Under the pieces are notes generated by a model that was not told the DNA's origin, did not search any database, and worked only from the letters and a program-made list of their open reading frames with translations. A stretch of DNA of 5,108 nucleotides from an uncultured Candidatus Melainabacteria bacterium (GTDB lineage Bacteria > Cyanobacteriota > Vampirovibrionia > Gastranaerophilales > Gastranaerophilaceae): positions 1 through 5,108 of the forward strand of contig CAKVJR010000129.1 in the NCBI GenBank assembly GCA_934754855.1, written 5' to 3'. Each line of letters opens with the position of its first letter. Position 1 is the stretch's first letter. Both the position numbers and the translations under genes were made by a program. Shown here one piece after another: positions 1 to 4,753 of the stretch.

Positions 1-2
1 TC

Positions 3-632
3 CCTAAGGTTTCTTGCGAGGACGAGGGCGAAGAAAAAGAGCGAATTTCTCTTATTACAAGCATTCGGGAGATATTTTCGTTAAGGCTTGAGAGAATTTT
101 GATTGCCGCTTCGATTGCAAAATCAATCGTCGTGTCGAGTTATACCTTGATAATGCCGTTTTTCTGGAAAAATATCGGGCTTTCTGCATCAAAAATCGGT
201 TGGATAGGTTGTGCGTTTTTGACGACTTCAACCCTTGGTATGATTGCCGCTCCGAAGTTTGAGCAAAAAATCGGCAGCAGAAATACTTTCTATTTCTCGT
301 TTTTGCTGACATTGCCCCTTGCAATCGGAATGATGATTTTTATGAAAATTAACCTGCTCATTGCGATTGCGTTGTATTCTGCTATCGGCTTTGTAATTTT
401 TCTTACGCAACCGATTAATGTCGTTATGTCACAAAAACTTTTGCCGAAATTCAAGAGTACTATTTCGGGCGTGGTTGGCGGATTTACGTGGGGTATTGTC
501 GGTGCTTTGCTGCCCATTTTGAGTTTTTGTATGGAAAAAATAGAAATTTTGAACGGCATGCTGATTGTTGCCGCAATCCCGCTTGTTATGTGTATTTGGG
601 TTAGAGAAATTCCTGAAAGACCGCTCGACTAA
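3..632 (+). CDS. MFS transporter, C-terminal half (5' end outside window)
   Basis: The frame is open from the first complete codon at 3 to the TAA at 630-632, giving 209 residues of a longer protein. It begins with a charged stretch rich in Glu and Lys (about residues 6-14), like the cytoplasmic loop between the two halves of a major facilitator transporter. Six hydrophobic segments follow, at about residues 33-55, 60-85, 96-114, 118-142, 152-175 and 180-198, matching TM7-TM12 of the 12-helix MFS fold. The TTG at 99 is an internal Leu codon within the first helix, not a start. The protein should sit in the inner membrane and export or import a small solute. The half that is present shows no motif I can tie to a substrate. 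It converges on the minus-strand gene at 675-881. MFS membership is fairly sure from the helix pattern; the substrate is unknown. Confidence 0.75.
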   Translation, partial: PKVSCEDEGEEKERISLITSIREIFSLRLERILIAASIAKSIVVSSYTLIMPFFWKNIGLSASKIGWIGCAFLTTSTLGMIAAPKFEQKIGSRNTFYFSFLLTLPLAIGMMIFMKINLLIAIALYSAIGFVIFLTQPINVVMSQKLLPKFKSTISGVVGGFTWGIVGALLPILSFCMEKIEILNGMLIVAAIPLVMCIWVREIPERPLD

Positions 633-639
633 ATTGTTT

Positions 640-666
640 GTTTTCAAGGCGTGATTGCCTTTAAAC
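640..666 (+). terminator. Weak hairpin after the MFS gene, possible terminator
   Basis: AAGGC at 646-650 pairs with GCCTT at 657-661 around a six-base loop. GTTT at 640-643 can add four pairs with AAAC at 663-666, with an internal bulge. The hairpin lies 7 bases after the transporter stop and between two convergent genes, where a terminator is expected. There is no strong T-run after it, so the call is tentative. Confidence 0.3.
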
Positions 667-674
667 ATTTAAAA

Positions 675-881
675 TTAGAATTTTATTTTCAAAATTCCTC
701 GGTTTGTTTCAATGTTTTTGAAAATTTTTATGATTTTCTTTTTTATAAAAACAGCCAAATAATTTGCGGGATATGGGATATCCATGTTTTCCAAACACTC
801 GGCTATCGCTTTGATGTCAAGTGCTTCGCCTGCAATCTCGGCGTTGATTTTTTTCAAGATTTTATATTCTTTTTTGTTCAT
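675..881 (-). CDS. Small hypothetical protein, 68 residues
   Basis: ATG (complement of 879-881) to TAA (complement of 675-677). I do not recognise the product. Reality is supported by a good ribosome binding site: on the minus strand AAAGGAA (complement of 887-893) lies five bases before the ATG. The protein starts with a Lys-rich, probably helical stretch (residues 1-20), has an acidic middle with LENMDIPYPANY at 30-41, and ends in a very basic tail (residues 47-68, with KKK at 47-49). No transmembrane segment, signal peptide or metal site is visible. It converges on the MFS gene. Overlapping plus-strand frames here lack comparable start signals. It might be a small nucleic-acid-binding or regulatory protein, but only the basic charge suggests that. 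Confidence 0.5.
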   Translation of the reverse strand: MNKKEYKILKKINAEIAGEALDIKAIAECLENMDIPYPANYLAVFIKKKIIKIFKNIETNRGILKIKF

Positions 882-962
882 TTATGTTCCTTTTTCTTGT
901 AATTGCTTAGTTTTTTCTTTTTTTGTGGGGCAATGCCCGAAAAATTCGCTTTTTGTTTTTTG

Positions 963-1036
963 TCATTCTGATGGCGACGCCCGAAGAATCTGTTTTTGTG
1001 ATTGAAATAGATTCTTCGCCTAAATGCTCAGAATGA
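963..1036. repeat. Two-step inverted repeat (GTCATTCTGA-type palindrome)
   Basis: The outer arms TCATTCTGA (963-971) and TCAGAATGA (1028-1036) are perfect complements. The inner arms CGAAGAATCT (982-991) and AGATTCTTCG (1009-1018) are also perfect, around a 17-base loop. Similar palindromes starting GTCATTCTGA and containing GAAGAATCT are dispersed intergenic repeats in many bacterial genomes (recalled, not searched). The right outer arm recurs at 2113-2121 without its partner. Confidence 0.7.
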
Positions 1037-1151
1037 CGGTGTTTTTCGATTATGGTGTGGTTATTGATGATTTGGTCGACTAAAGTCGACCCTACTGTTT
1101 CTCTTATCAACGACAGGGCATGAGTGAGGTTTTGCGGTTATTGTCATTGCG
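1026..1151 (+). repeat. Long direct repeat, left copy (A)
   Basis: This block matches 2111-2237 over its whole length with six substitutions and one single-base indel, about 94% identity by hand alignment. It starts with GCTCAGAATGACGG, carries REP copy 1 in its middle, and ends with TTGTCATTGCG. The two copies point the same way and enclose the ribbon-helix-helix and RAYT genes, start to start 1,085 bases apart. Weak similarity continues to the right (GTGGCAA at 1170-1176 and 2240-2246). Confidence 0.9.
1074..1095 (-). repeat. REP element, copy 1
   Basis: Perfect palindrome GGTCGACTAAAGTCGACC at 1074-1091: 7-bp arms and a TAAA loop. It is followed by CTAC at 1092-1095, which on the minus strand is GTAG directly before the stem. 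GTAG next to a palindrome is the known signature of REP sequences acted on by RAYT proteins. This copy lies inside direct repeat A. Confidence 0.85.
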
Positions 1152-1177
1152 AGAAAATCTCTGATTTTCGTGGCAAG
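1144..1177. repeat. GTCATTGCG-type imperfect palindrome
   Basis: GAAAATC (1153-1159) and GATTTTC (1163-1169) form a perfect 7-bp stem with a TCT loop. Outside it, TTGC (1147-1150) and GCAA (1173-1176) extend the pairing imperfectly. It resembles widespread intergenic palindromes that start GTCATTGCGAG and end in GGCAA (recalled, not searched). The matching place in the right repeat (2232-2247) lacks the inner stem. Confidence 0.6.
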
Positions 1178-1231
1178 CCATATATTCGTATTTTGATATC
1201 ATTATGAAACCATAATAAAAGTAATTCATTT

Positions 1232-1253
1232 TGAAGTCAAGATGAAGTCTTGA
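1232..1253 (+). promoter_or_regulatory. Candidate operator overlapping the -35 of the RHH gene
   Basis: TGAAGTC occurs at 1232-1238 and again at 1243-1249, exactly 11 bp apart, about one helical turn. The same region contains an inverted repeat TCAAGA (1237-1242) and TCTTGA (1248-1253). The right part overlaps the -35 hexamer at 1250-1255. Arc-type proteins bind operators with subsites about one turn apart, so autorepression by the downstream RHH protein is a reasonable inference, not shown. Confidence 0.4.
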
Positions 1254-1278
1254 TGTTGTTAATATAAATTTATATAAT
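1250..1278 (+). promoter_or_regulatory. Sigma70-type promoter for the RHH gene
   Basis: TTGATG (1250-1255) and a perfect TATAAT (1273-1278) are separated by 17 bp. A transcript starting near 1285 would place the GAGG ribosome binding site at 1301-1304 in its leader. The promoter also rules out the in-frame ATG at 1277, which lies inside the -10 region. Confidence 0.65.
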
Positions 1279-1309
1279 GAATTCATTATTAAGTAGAAAT
1301 GAGGTCATC

Positions 1310-1465
1310 ATGGCGATGAAAAAATATGAAAACGAAAGACAATTTACGTTGAGGATAAATGCTGACGTTTTTGAAAAAATCCAACAATATGCCATTGAGG
1401 ATTCTCGTTCTGCGGCAAAAGAAATTGAGTTTATTTTAAAAGAATATATTGATAAAAGAAAATAG
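1310..1465 (+). CDS. Arc-like ribbon-helix-helix DNA-binding protein, 51 residues
   Basis: The start is the ATG at 1310, five bases after GAGG (1301-1304); an in-frame ATG at 1277 lies within the promoter -10 and a third is at 1316. Residues 10-16 (RQFTLRI) form the expected beta-strand. Q11, T13 and R15 line up with the Gln, Asn and Arg that phage P22 Arc inserts into the major groove (PQFNLRW in Arc). Helix A spans about residues 18-30, and helix B (about 33-48, RSAAKEIEFILKEYI) matches Arc's GRSVNSEIYQRV helix. Such proteins dimerise and act as repressors or antitoxins. No toxin gene is adjacent; the next gene is the RAYT transposase 65 bases downstream, with a REP between them. The likely role is repression of its own promoter and perhaps of the transposase. 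Fold confident, role inferred. Confidence 0.85.
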   Translation: MAMKKYENERQFTLRINADVFEKIQQYAIEDSRSAAKEIEFILKEYIDKRK

Positions 1466-1474
1466 TCGAAAAAG

Positions 1475-1496
1475 GTAGGGTCGACTTTAGTCGACC
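1475..1496 (+). repeat. REP element, copy 2 (upstream of RAYT)
   Basis: GTAG at 1475-1478 is followed by the palindrome GGTCGACTTTAGTCGACC at 1479-1496. It has the opposite orientation to copies 1, 3 and 4, so with copy 3 it forms an inverted pair bracketing the RAYT gene. It sits between the RHH stop (1465) and the RAYT start (1531). Confidence 0.85.
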
Positions 1497-1519
1497 AATT
1501 TGTGAACAATATTTATGAT
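1491..1519 (+). promoter_or_regulatory. Possible RAYT promoter using the REP arm as -35
   Basis: TATGAT at 1514-1519 (5 of 6 to the -10 consensus) lies 17 bp after TCGACC at 1491-1496 (4 of 6 to the -35 consensus), which is the end of REP copy 2. Transcription would start near 1526, only about five bases before the RAYT ATG, and no ribosome binding site is visible, so the message would be nearly leaderless. Read-through from the RHH promoter is the alternative. Confidence 0.3.
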
Positions 1520-1530
1520 ATTATTTTCTT

Positions 1531-2055
1531 ATGCCAAATTACAGAAGATATTTTCAAAATGCTAATCAGGTTTTTATCACAATCGTGACCTATAATCGGT
1601 TGCCCATTCTTATTTCAAATATTGATATTCTCAGGCAATCATTTCAGCAGGTTAAATATGAGTATAATCTGATTGCAGGTGTTGTTTTGCCTGACCATTT
1701 GCATTTTATTATTCGGTGCGAAAATTCCTGTTTTATTCCTAAAATTATATCATCAGTTAAATCGAATTTCTCTAGAGAAATGCCATTCAATAATTACCAA
1801 TCCGAAAAGCAAATTTTAAGGCGAGAAAAAGGAATTTGGCAACGTAAATATTTTGATCATATTATCAGAGATGAAGATGATTTGCATAAACATTTGGATT
1901 ATATACATTATAATCCGATAAAACATGGTTATGTGCAAAAAGTACGAGATTGGGAATATTCAAGTTTTGGAAAATTTGTCGAAAAAGGTTATTATGATTG
2001 TGATTGGTGCAATTTTGAAGATAAAAACGGTATAAAATTTTTGAATTTAGAATAA
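1531..2055 (+). CDS. REP-associated tyrosine transposase (RAYT), Y1/HUH family, 174 residues
   Basis: This is a single-domain HUH nuclease of the IS200-like Y1 transposase superfamily, RAYT branch, which cuts and rejoins single-stranded DNA at REP hairpins. The N-terminus MPNYRRYF leads into FITIVTYNR (residues 15-23), a usual RAYT opening. The metal-binding HUH motif is H56-L57-H58 in LPDHLHFII. The RAYT signature IWQRKYFDHIIRDEDDL is at 102-118. The probable catalytic tyrosine is Y124 in YIHYNPIKHG, followed by WEYSSF (141-146). The length is normal for the family and all key residues are present, so the protein looks intact. GTAG-palindromes on both sides are its expected substrates. The ATG at 1531 has no upstream ribosome binding site. 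The gene is visibly more AT-rich than secD and secF, which suggests transfer. RAYTs are not known to move like ordinary insertion sequences; they are thought to spread REPs. Confidence 0.93.
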   Translation: MPNYRRYFQNANQVFITIVTYNRLPILISNIDILRQSFQQVKYEYNLIAGVVLPDHLHFIIRCENSCFIPKIISSVKSNFSREMPFNNYQSEKQILRREKGIWQRKYFDHIIRDEDDLHKHLDYIHYNPIKHGYVQKVRDWEYSSFGKFVEKGYYDCDWCNFEDKNGIKFLNLE

Positions 2056-2079
2056 TTTATCATTTCGATTTTTTGATTT

Positions 2080-2101
2080 GGTCGACTAAAGTCGACCCTA
2101 C
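2080..2101 (-). repeat. REP element, copy 3
   Basis: GGTCGACTAAAGTCGACC at 2080-2097 followed by CTAC at 2098-2101 (GTAG on the minus strand). It begins 24 bases after the RAYT stop. Copies 1, 3 and 4 also share flanking bases: GATTT before the palindrome and a GTTTCT-like stretch after CTAC. Copy 3 is joined at about 2110 to a half GTCATTCTGA-type palindrome. Confidence 0.85.
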
Positions 2102-2110
2102 GGTTTCTAC

Positions 2111-2237
2111 GCTCAGAATGACGGAGTTTTTTGATTATGGTGTGGTTATTGAATGATTTGGTCGACTAAAGTCGACCCTACGGTTTTTCTTATCAATGAC
2201 AGGGCATGAGCGAGGTTTTGCGGTTATTGTCATTGCG
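2111..2237 (+). repeat. Long direct repeat, right copy (B)
   Basis: This is the partner of 1026-1151, with six substitutions and one extra A in the stretch GAATGATTT. It contains REP copy 4. To its left the sequence differs from the left copy: there the outer hairpin of the GTCATTCTGA palindrome is complete, here only the right arm remains, fused to REP copy 3. Confidence 0.9.
2160..2181 (-). repeat. REP element, copy 4
   Basis: GGTCGACTAAAGTCGACC at 2160-2177 and CTAC at 2178-2181. It lies 80 bases from copy 3 in the same orientation, so the two form a small tandem cluster. It occupies the same place in direct repeat B as copy 1 does in repeat A. Confidence 0.85.
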
Positions 2238-2283
2238 TTGTGGCAATCAATATTTAGTATCAGGAGTGGGGTTGCCCTTGCGG

Positions 2284-2324
2284 TTTTTGAATAAGATTTT
2301 TCAGTGCCAACAATTATTCAAAAA
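2284..2324. repeat. 11-bp perfect inverted repeat upstream of secD
   Basis: TTTTTGAATAA (2284-2294) and TTATTCAAAAA (2314-2324) are perfect complements around a 19-base loop. The stem has a single GC pair, so it is a poor classical terminator, although a T-run or A-run at each edge could let it act weakly. It may instead be a binding site or the edge of the repeat island. Confidence 0.5.
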
Positions 2325-2390
2325 AATTCCCTGACAGGACAGTTAAAAGTTTACAATACTTATGATAACTTTACTTAAAATCGGAAATAT

Positions 2391-2418
2391 TTTACTACAA
2401 GTATTTTTGCGGTAAAAT
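2391..2418 (+). promoter_or_regulatory. Likely promoter of the secD-secF operon
   Basis: TAAAAT (2413-2418, 5 of 6 to consensus) is preceded by TTTACT (2391-2396, 4 of 6) with a 16-bp spacer. A transcript from about 2425 would have a leader of some 33 bases containing the ribosome binding site AGGGGA (2447-2452), five bases before the ATG. A weaker alternative is CTGACA (2331-2336) with TACAAT (2352-2357) at a short 15-bp spacing. Confidence 0.4.
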
Positions 2419-2457
2419 ATAGTCAGATTAACACATGTATTTTTACAGGGGATAAAA

Positions 2458-3768
2458 ATGAAAAATAAAAAGATTTTATTTTGGGTAATTATCGTGTTAG
2501 TAATCGGTTGTATCGCCGTTATTATGACTAAACCGACTAAGTTGGGTCTTGATTTGGTCGGCGGTTCAAGATTGGTTCTTGAGGCACAAACGACGGATAC
2601 TGTTAAAAAGATTACTTCCGATAACATGGATAGTTTGAAATTCGCTATCGAAAACAGAATTAACGCAATCGGTGTTGCCGAAACAGTTGTTCAAAAGCAG
2701 GGCGACAGACGATTAATCATCGAAATTCCTGATGTTTCAGACCCTCAAAAAGCAAAAGAATTTTTGGGTGACACGGCAGAATTGGAATTTAAACGTCCGG
2801 TTCAAACAATGAGCGGTGCAGAAGCATGGGAATCAACAGGTTTGACAGGTAAAGACCTTAAAAAATCACTCGTTTCTACAAATTCTCAAAACGGTGAATA
2901 CGTTGTCAGCCTTGAGTTCAACGATGCAGGTTCAAAGAAATTTGCAAAACTTACAAAAGAATTGGTCGGAAAGCCGATGGCAATTTTCTTCAACGGTGAA
3001 TTGCAATCAGCACCTGTTATTCAAGAGCCTATCCTTGGCGGTCGTGCTCAAATTTCAGGTGGCGAAGGCGGTTTTGAATATGAACAGGCAAAAAACATGG
3101 TAGATTTGCTCAACGCAGGTGCATTACCTGTTCCGGCAAAGATTATCGAAGAAAATACAGTCGGACCGACACTTGGTGCTGACAGTATTTCAAACAGTAA
3201 ATTCGCAGGCTTAATCGGTTTGGCATTCGTTATGATTTTCATGGTTGCTTATTACAGAGTCCCCGGACTTGTTGCCGATATTGCTTTGATAATTTACTCT
3301 TTAATCGTTTTCTCGATTTTCAAATTAATTCCGGTTACATTGACGCTTGCCGGCATTGCAGGTTTTATCCTTTCAATCGGTATGGCGGTCGATGCGAATA
3401 TCCTTATTTTTGAACGTACAAAAGAAGAATTGAAAGAAGGCAGAAGTTTATTCACCGCAATCAACTTAGGTTTTGACAGAGCGTTCACAAGTATTTTCGA
3501 CTCGAATATGTCAACAATCATCACATGCTTCATTCTTTATATGTTCGGTTCAAACGTTGTTAAAGGTTTCGCTTTGACATTGGCAATCGGTACTATCGTT
3601 AGTATGTTCAGTGCAATCACCGTTACCAAGAACTTCATGCACTTGTTGTTCGGTACGGGACATTTGAAACACCCCGAATGGTTCGGTATTCGTGCTGACG
3701 AAATTAATACCGCTTACGAATCGGAAGATACAAAGCGTGAAAACGCTAAGTTCGGTATTTTGGATTAA
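2458..3768 (+). CDS. secD: Protein translocase subunit SecD, 436 residues
   Basis: SecD is an inner-membrane RND-like subunit that works with SecF on SecYEG, using the proton gradient to pull exported proteins out and help release them. TM1 is at about residues 6-23, followed by the conserved LGLDLVGGSRLVLE (29-42). The large periplasmic region runs to about 245 and includes INAIGV (68-73), LGGRAQISGG (193-202) and LLNAGALPVPAKI (217-229). VGPTLGADSI (235-244) then leads into five more membrane helices between about 247 and 396. GMAVDANILIFERTKEEL (308-325) is the family's signature; D312 corresponds to the Asp needed for proton coupling. At 436 residues it is shorter than the 615-residue E. 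coli protein but normal for compact SecD forms. The start has AGGGGA five bases upstream. secF follows after 13 bases. No yajC is seen upstream. Confidence 0.97.
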   Translation: MKNKKILFWVIIVLVIGCIAVIMTKPTKLGLDLVGGSRLVLEAQTTDTVKKITSDNMDSLKFAIENRINAIGVAETVVQKQGDRRLIIEIPDVSDPQKAKEFLGDTAELEFKRPVQTMSGAEAWESTGLTGKDLKKSLVSTNSQNGEYVVSLEFNDAGSKKFAKLTKELVGKPMAIFFNGELQSAPVIQEPILGGRAQISGGEGGFEYEQAKNMVDLLNAGALPVPAKIIEENTVGPTLGADSISNSKFAGLIGLAFVMIFMVAYYRVPGLVADIALIIYSLIVFSIFKLIPVTLTLAGIAGFILSIGMAVDANILIFERTKEELKEGRSLFTAINLGFDRAFTSIFDSNMSTIITCFILYMFGSNVVKGFALTLAIGTIVSMFSAITVTKNFMHLLFGTGHLKHPEWFGIRADEINTAYESEDTKRENAKFGILD

Positions 3769-3781
3769 TAAGGAGAAAACA

Positions 3782-4753
3782 ATGTTTTCACATGCAAAAA
3801 ATATAATTGATATCGTTAAATACAAATGGGTATTTTTAATTATTTCCCTCTTGTTATTAATTCCGTCAATCGGTGCAATGGGTTATCTTACGGTAAAAAC
3901 AGGTGCTCCGCTTTTGGTCGGTATTGATTTCACGGGTGGTACTATCATTCAATATTCTGTTGACAAGAAATTGGATAATTCAGACATCGCAAACGTCAGA
4001 GAAAAACTTATGGCACAAGGTTTTGAAGACCCTGTTATTCAAATCCTTTCCGCTCCGAGTTCAACAACTGATAGCAGTGCGAAAATGCACGAATTTATTT
4101 CGGTAAAAACTGCATTTGACGGTGACAAGGACAGTGTAAAAACAAAAACAGTTTCTGACACAATCACCTCTCTCTATCCTGAGGCTCAACTCGTTCAGGT
4201 AAGTTCAGTCGGACCGACATTGGGTGCAGAGTTGATGAAAAATTCTTGTATCGCTGTATTGCTCGCAATTCTCGGAATTTGTGCTTATTTGACAATCCGT
4301 TTTCACTTGGAATTTGCGATAATTGCAATCTTAACACTCGTTCACGACGTATTGTTCGTTTTGGGTGTGTTTGCATTCCTCGGAATTTTCTGTGGAGTTC
4401 ACATCGACGGCTTGTTCATATCGGCGGTTTTGACCGTTTTAGGTTTCTCCGTCCACGATACAATCGTTGTTTTCGACAGAGTTCGTGAAAATATCAAGTT
4501 CTCGTCAAAATCAATGACTTACCACGAAATCGTTGATGCCAGCGTTAACCAAACTCTTGCAAGAAGTATCAACACTTCATTGACAACAATTTTCACATTG
4601 CTCGCTTTGTACTTCTTCGGTGGTGTTACAACAAAAGACTTCGTTCTTGCAATGCTTTTGGGTATTGCGGTCGGTACTTATTCAAGTATCTTCTTCGCAA
4701 GCGTTCTCTTGGTATTCTACAACGATATCAAATCTAAAAAGAAAGCAGCGTAA
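3782..4753 (+). CDS. secF: Protein translocase subunit SecF, 323 residues
   Basis: SecF is the partner of SecD in the SecDF complex. The start is the ATG at 3782, six bases after AAGGAG (3770-3775). An in-frame ATG at 3692 would run back into secD and add 30 residues with no family similarity. TM1 is at about residues 15-37, then GIDFTGGT (47-54), a periplasmic domain to about 140, VGPTLGAEL (143-151), and five more helices from about 155 to 313. GFSVHDTIVVFDRVREN (221-237) is the SecF signature; D226 is the conserved charged residue, and the preceding His replaces the Asn of E. coli SecF. RSINTSLTT (261-269) is also typical. The C-terminus is basic (KSKKKAA). The length equals that of E. coli SecF. 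The gene sits between secD and an HTH gene whose ATG overlaps its stop. Confidence 0.97.
   Translation: MFSHAKNIIDIVKYKWVFLIISLLLLIPSIGAMGYLTVKTGAPLLVGIDFTGGTIIQYSVDKKLDNSDIANVREKLMAQGFEDPVIQILSAPSSTTDSSAKMHEFISVKTAFDGDKDSVKTKTVSDTITSLYPEAQLVQVSSVGPTLGAELMKNSCIAVLLAILGICAYLTIRFHLEFAIIAILTLVHDVLFVLGVFAFLGIFCGVHIDGLFISAVLTVLGFSVHDTIVVFDRVRENIKFSSKSMTYHEIVDASVNQTLARSINTSLTTIFTLLALYFFGGVTTKDFVLAMLLGIAVGTYSSIFFASVLLVFYNDIKSKKKAA

Larger units (their letters stand above)
882..1309. other. Gene-free stretch filled with palindromic repeats
   Basis: I see no credible gene in these 428 bases; the minus-strand frame over 907-1110 runs through palindromes and has no ribosome binding site. From left to right the stretch holds the leader of the minus-strand gene, a short perfect palindrome GGGCAATGCCC (928-938), a two-step hairpin of the GTCATTCTGA type (963-1036), the left copy of a 126-bp direct repeat (1026-1151) carrying a REP (1074-1095), a hairpin of the GTCATTGCG type (1144-1177), and the promoter region of the ribbon-helix-helix gene (1232-1278). 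Confidence 0.7.
1475..2101. mobile_element. REPtron-like unit: RAYT bracketed by inverted REPs
   Basis: REP copy 2 (plus orientation, 1475-1496) and REP copy 3 (minus orientation, 2080-2101) face each other across the RAYT gene, as in described RAYT loci flanked by their own REPs. A further REP lies outside on each side (1074-1095 and 2160-2181). No terminal inverted repeats of a DDE element are seen, and no target duplication can be assigned. The limits given are those of the inner REP pair; the true unit may extend to the 126-bp repeats. Confidence 0.7.
2056..2457. other. Gene-free stretch with REPs, direct repeat and secD promoter
   Basis: I see no credible gene in these 402 bases. The left part holds REP copy 3, direct repeat B with REP copy 4, and a reduced GTCATTGCG palindrome (2232-2247). 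An 11-bp inverted repeat follows (2284-2324). The right part (about 2340-2457) is AT-rich and carries the likely secD promoter and ribosome binding site. Confidence 0.7.

Noticed and set aside
651..902. Plus-strand reading frame of 83 codons starting with GTG
   Set aside because: It lies antisense to the 675-881 gene, has no ribosome binding site, and gives a Phe/Cys-rich product of the kind read from the back of AT-rich DNA.
907..1110. Minus-strand reading frame of 67 codons
   Set aside because: It runs through the GTCATTCTGA palindrome and REP copy 1, and repeats of this kind often keep frames open by chance; no ribosome binding site seen.
1277..1309. Upstream ATG for the ribbon-helix-helix gene
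   Set aside because: This ATG overlaps the TATAAT -10 hexamer and would precede the transcript start; the ATG at 1310 has GAGG at the right distance and starts just before the Arc-like fold.
1475..1496. REP copy 2 as a Rho-independent terminator between RHH and RAYT
   Set aside because: The stem is GC-rich, but the following AATTTGTG has no T-run, and the same palindrome occurs in the other orientation elsewhere.
1310..2055. Toxin-antitoxin pair with the RHH protein as antitoxin
   Set aside because: The partner downstream is clearly a Y1/HUH transposase, with HLH and YIHYNP motifs, not a RelE, MazF or similar toxin.
1074..2181. CRISPR array made from the repeated GTCGAC palindromes
   Set aside because: Only four copies, irregular spacing from 80 to over 580 bases, mixed orientation, and genes between them; REP with RAYT explains them.
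3692..3781. Longer SecF with 30 extra N-terminal residues
   Set aside because: The extension overlaps secD in another frame and looks unlike any SecF; the ATG at 3782 has a strong AAGGAG and starts at the usual family position.
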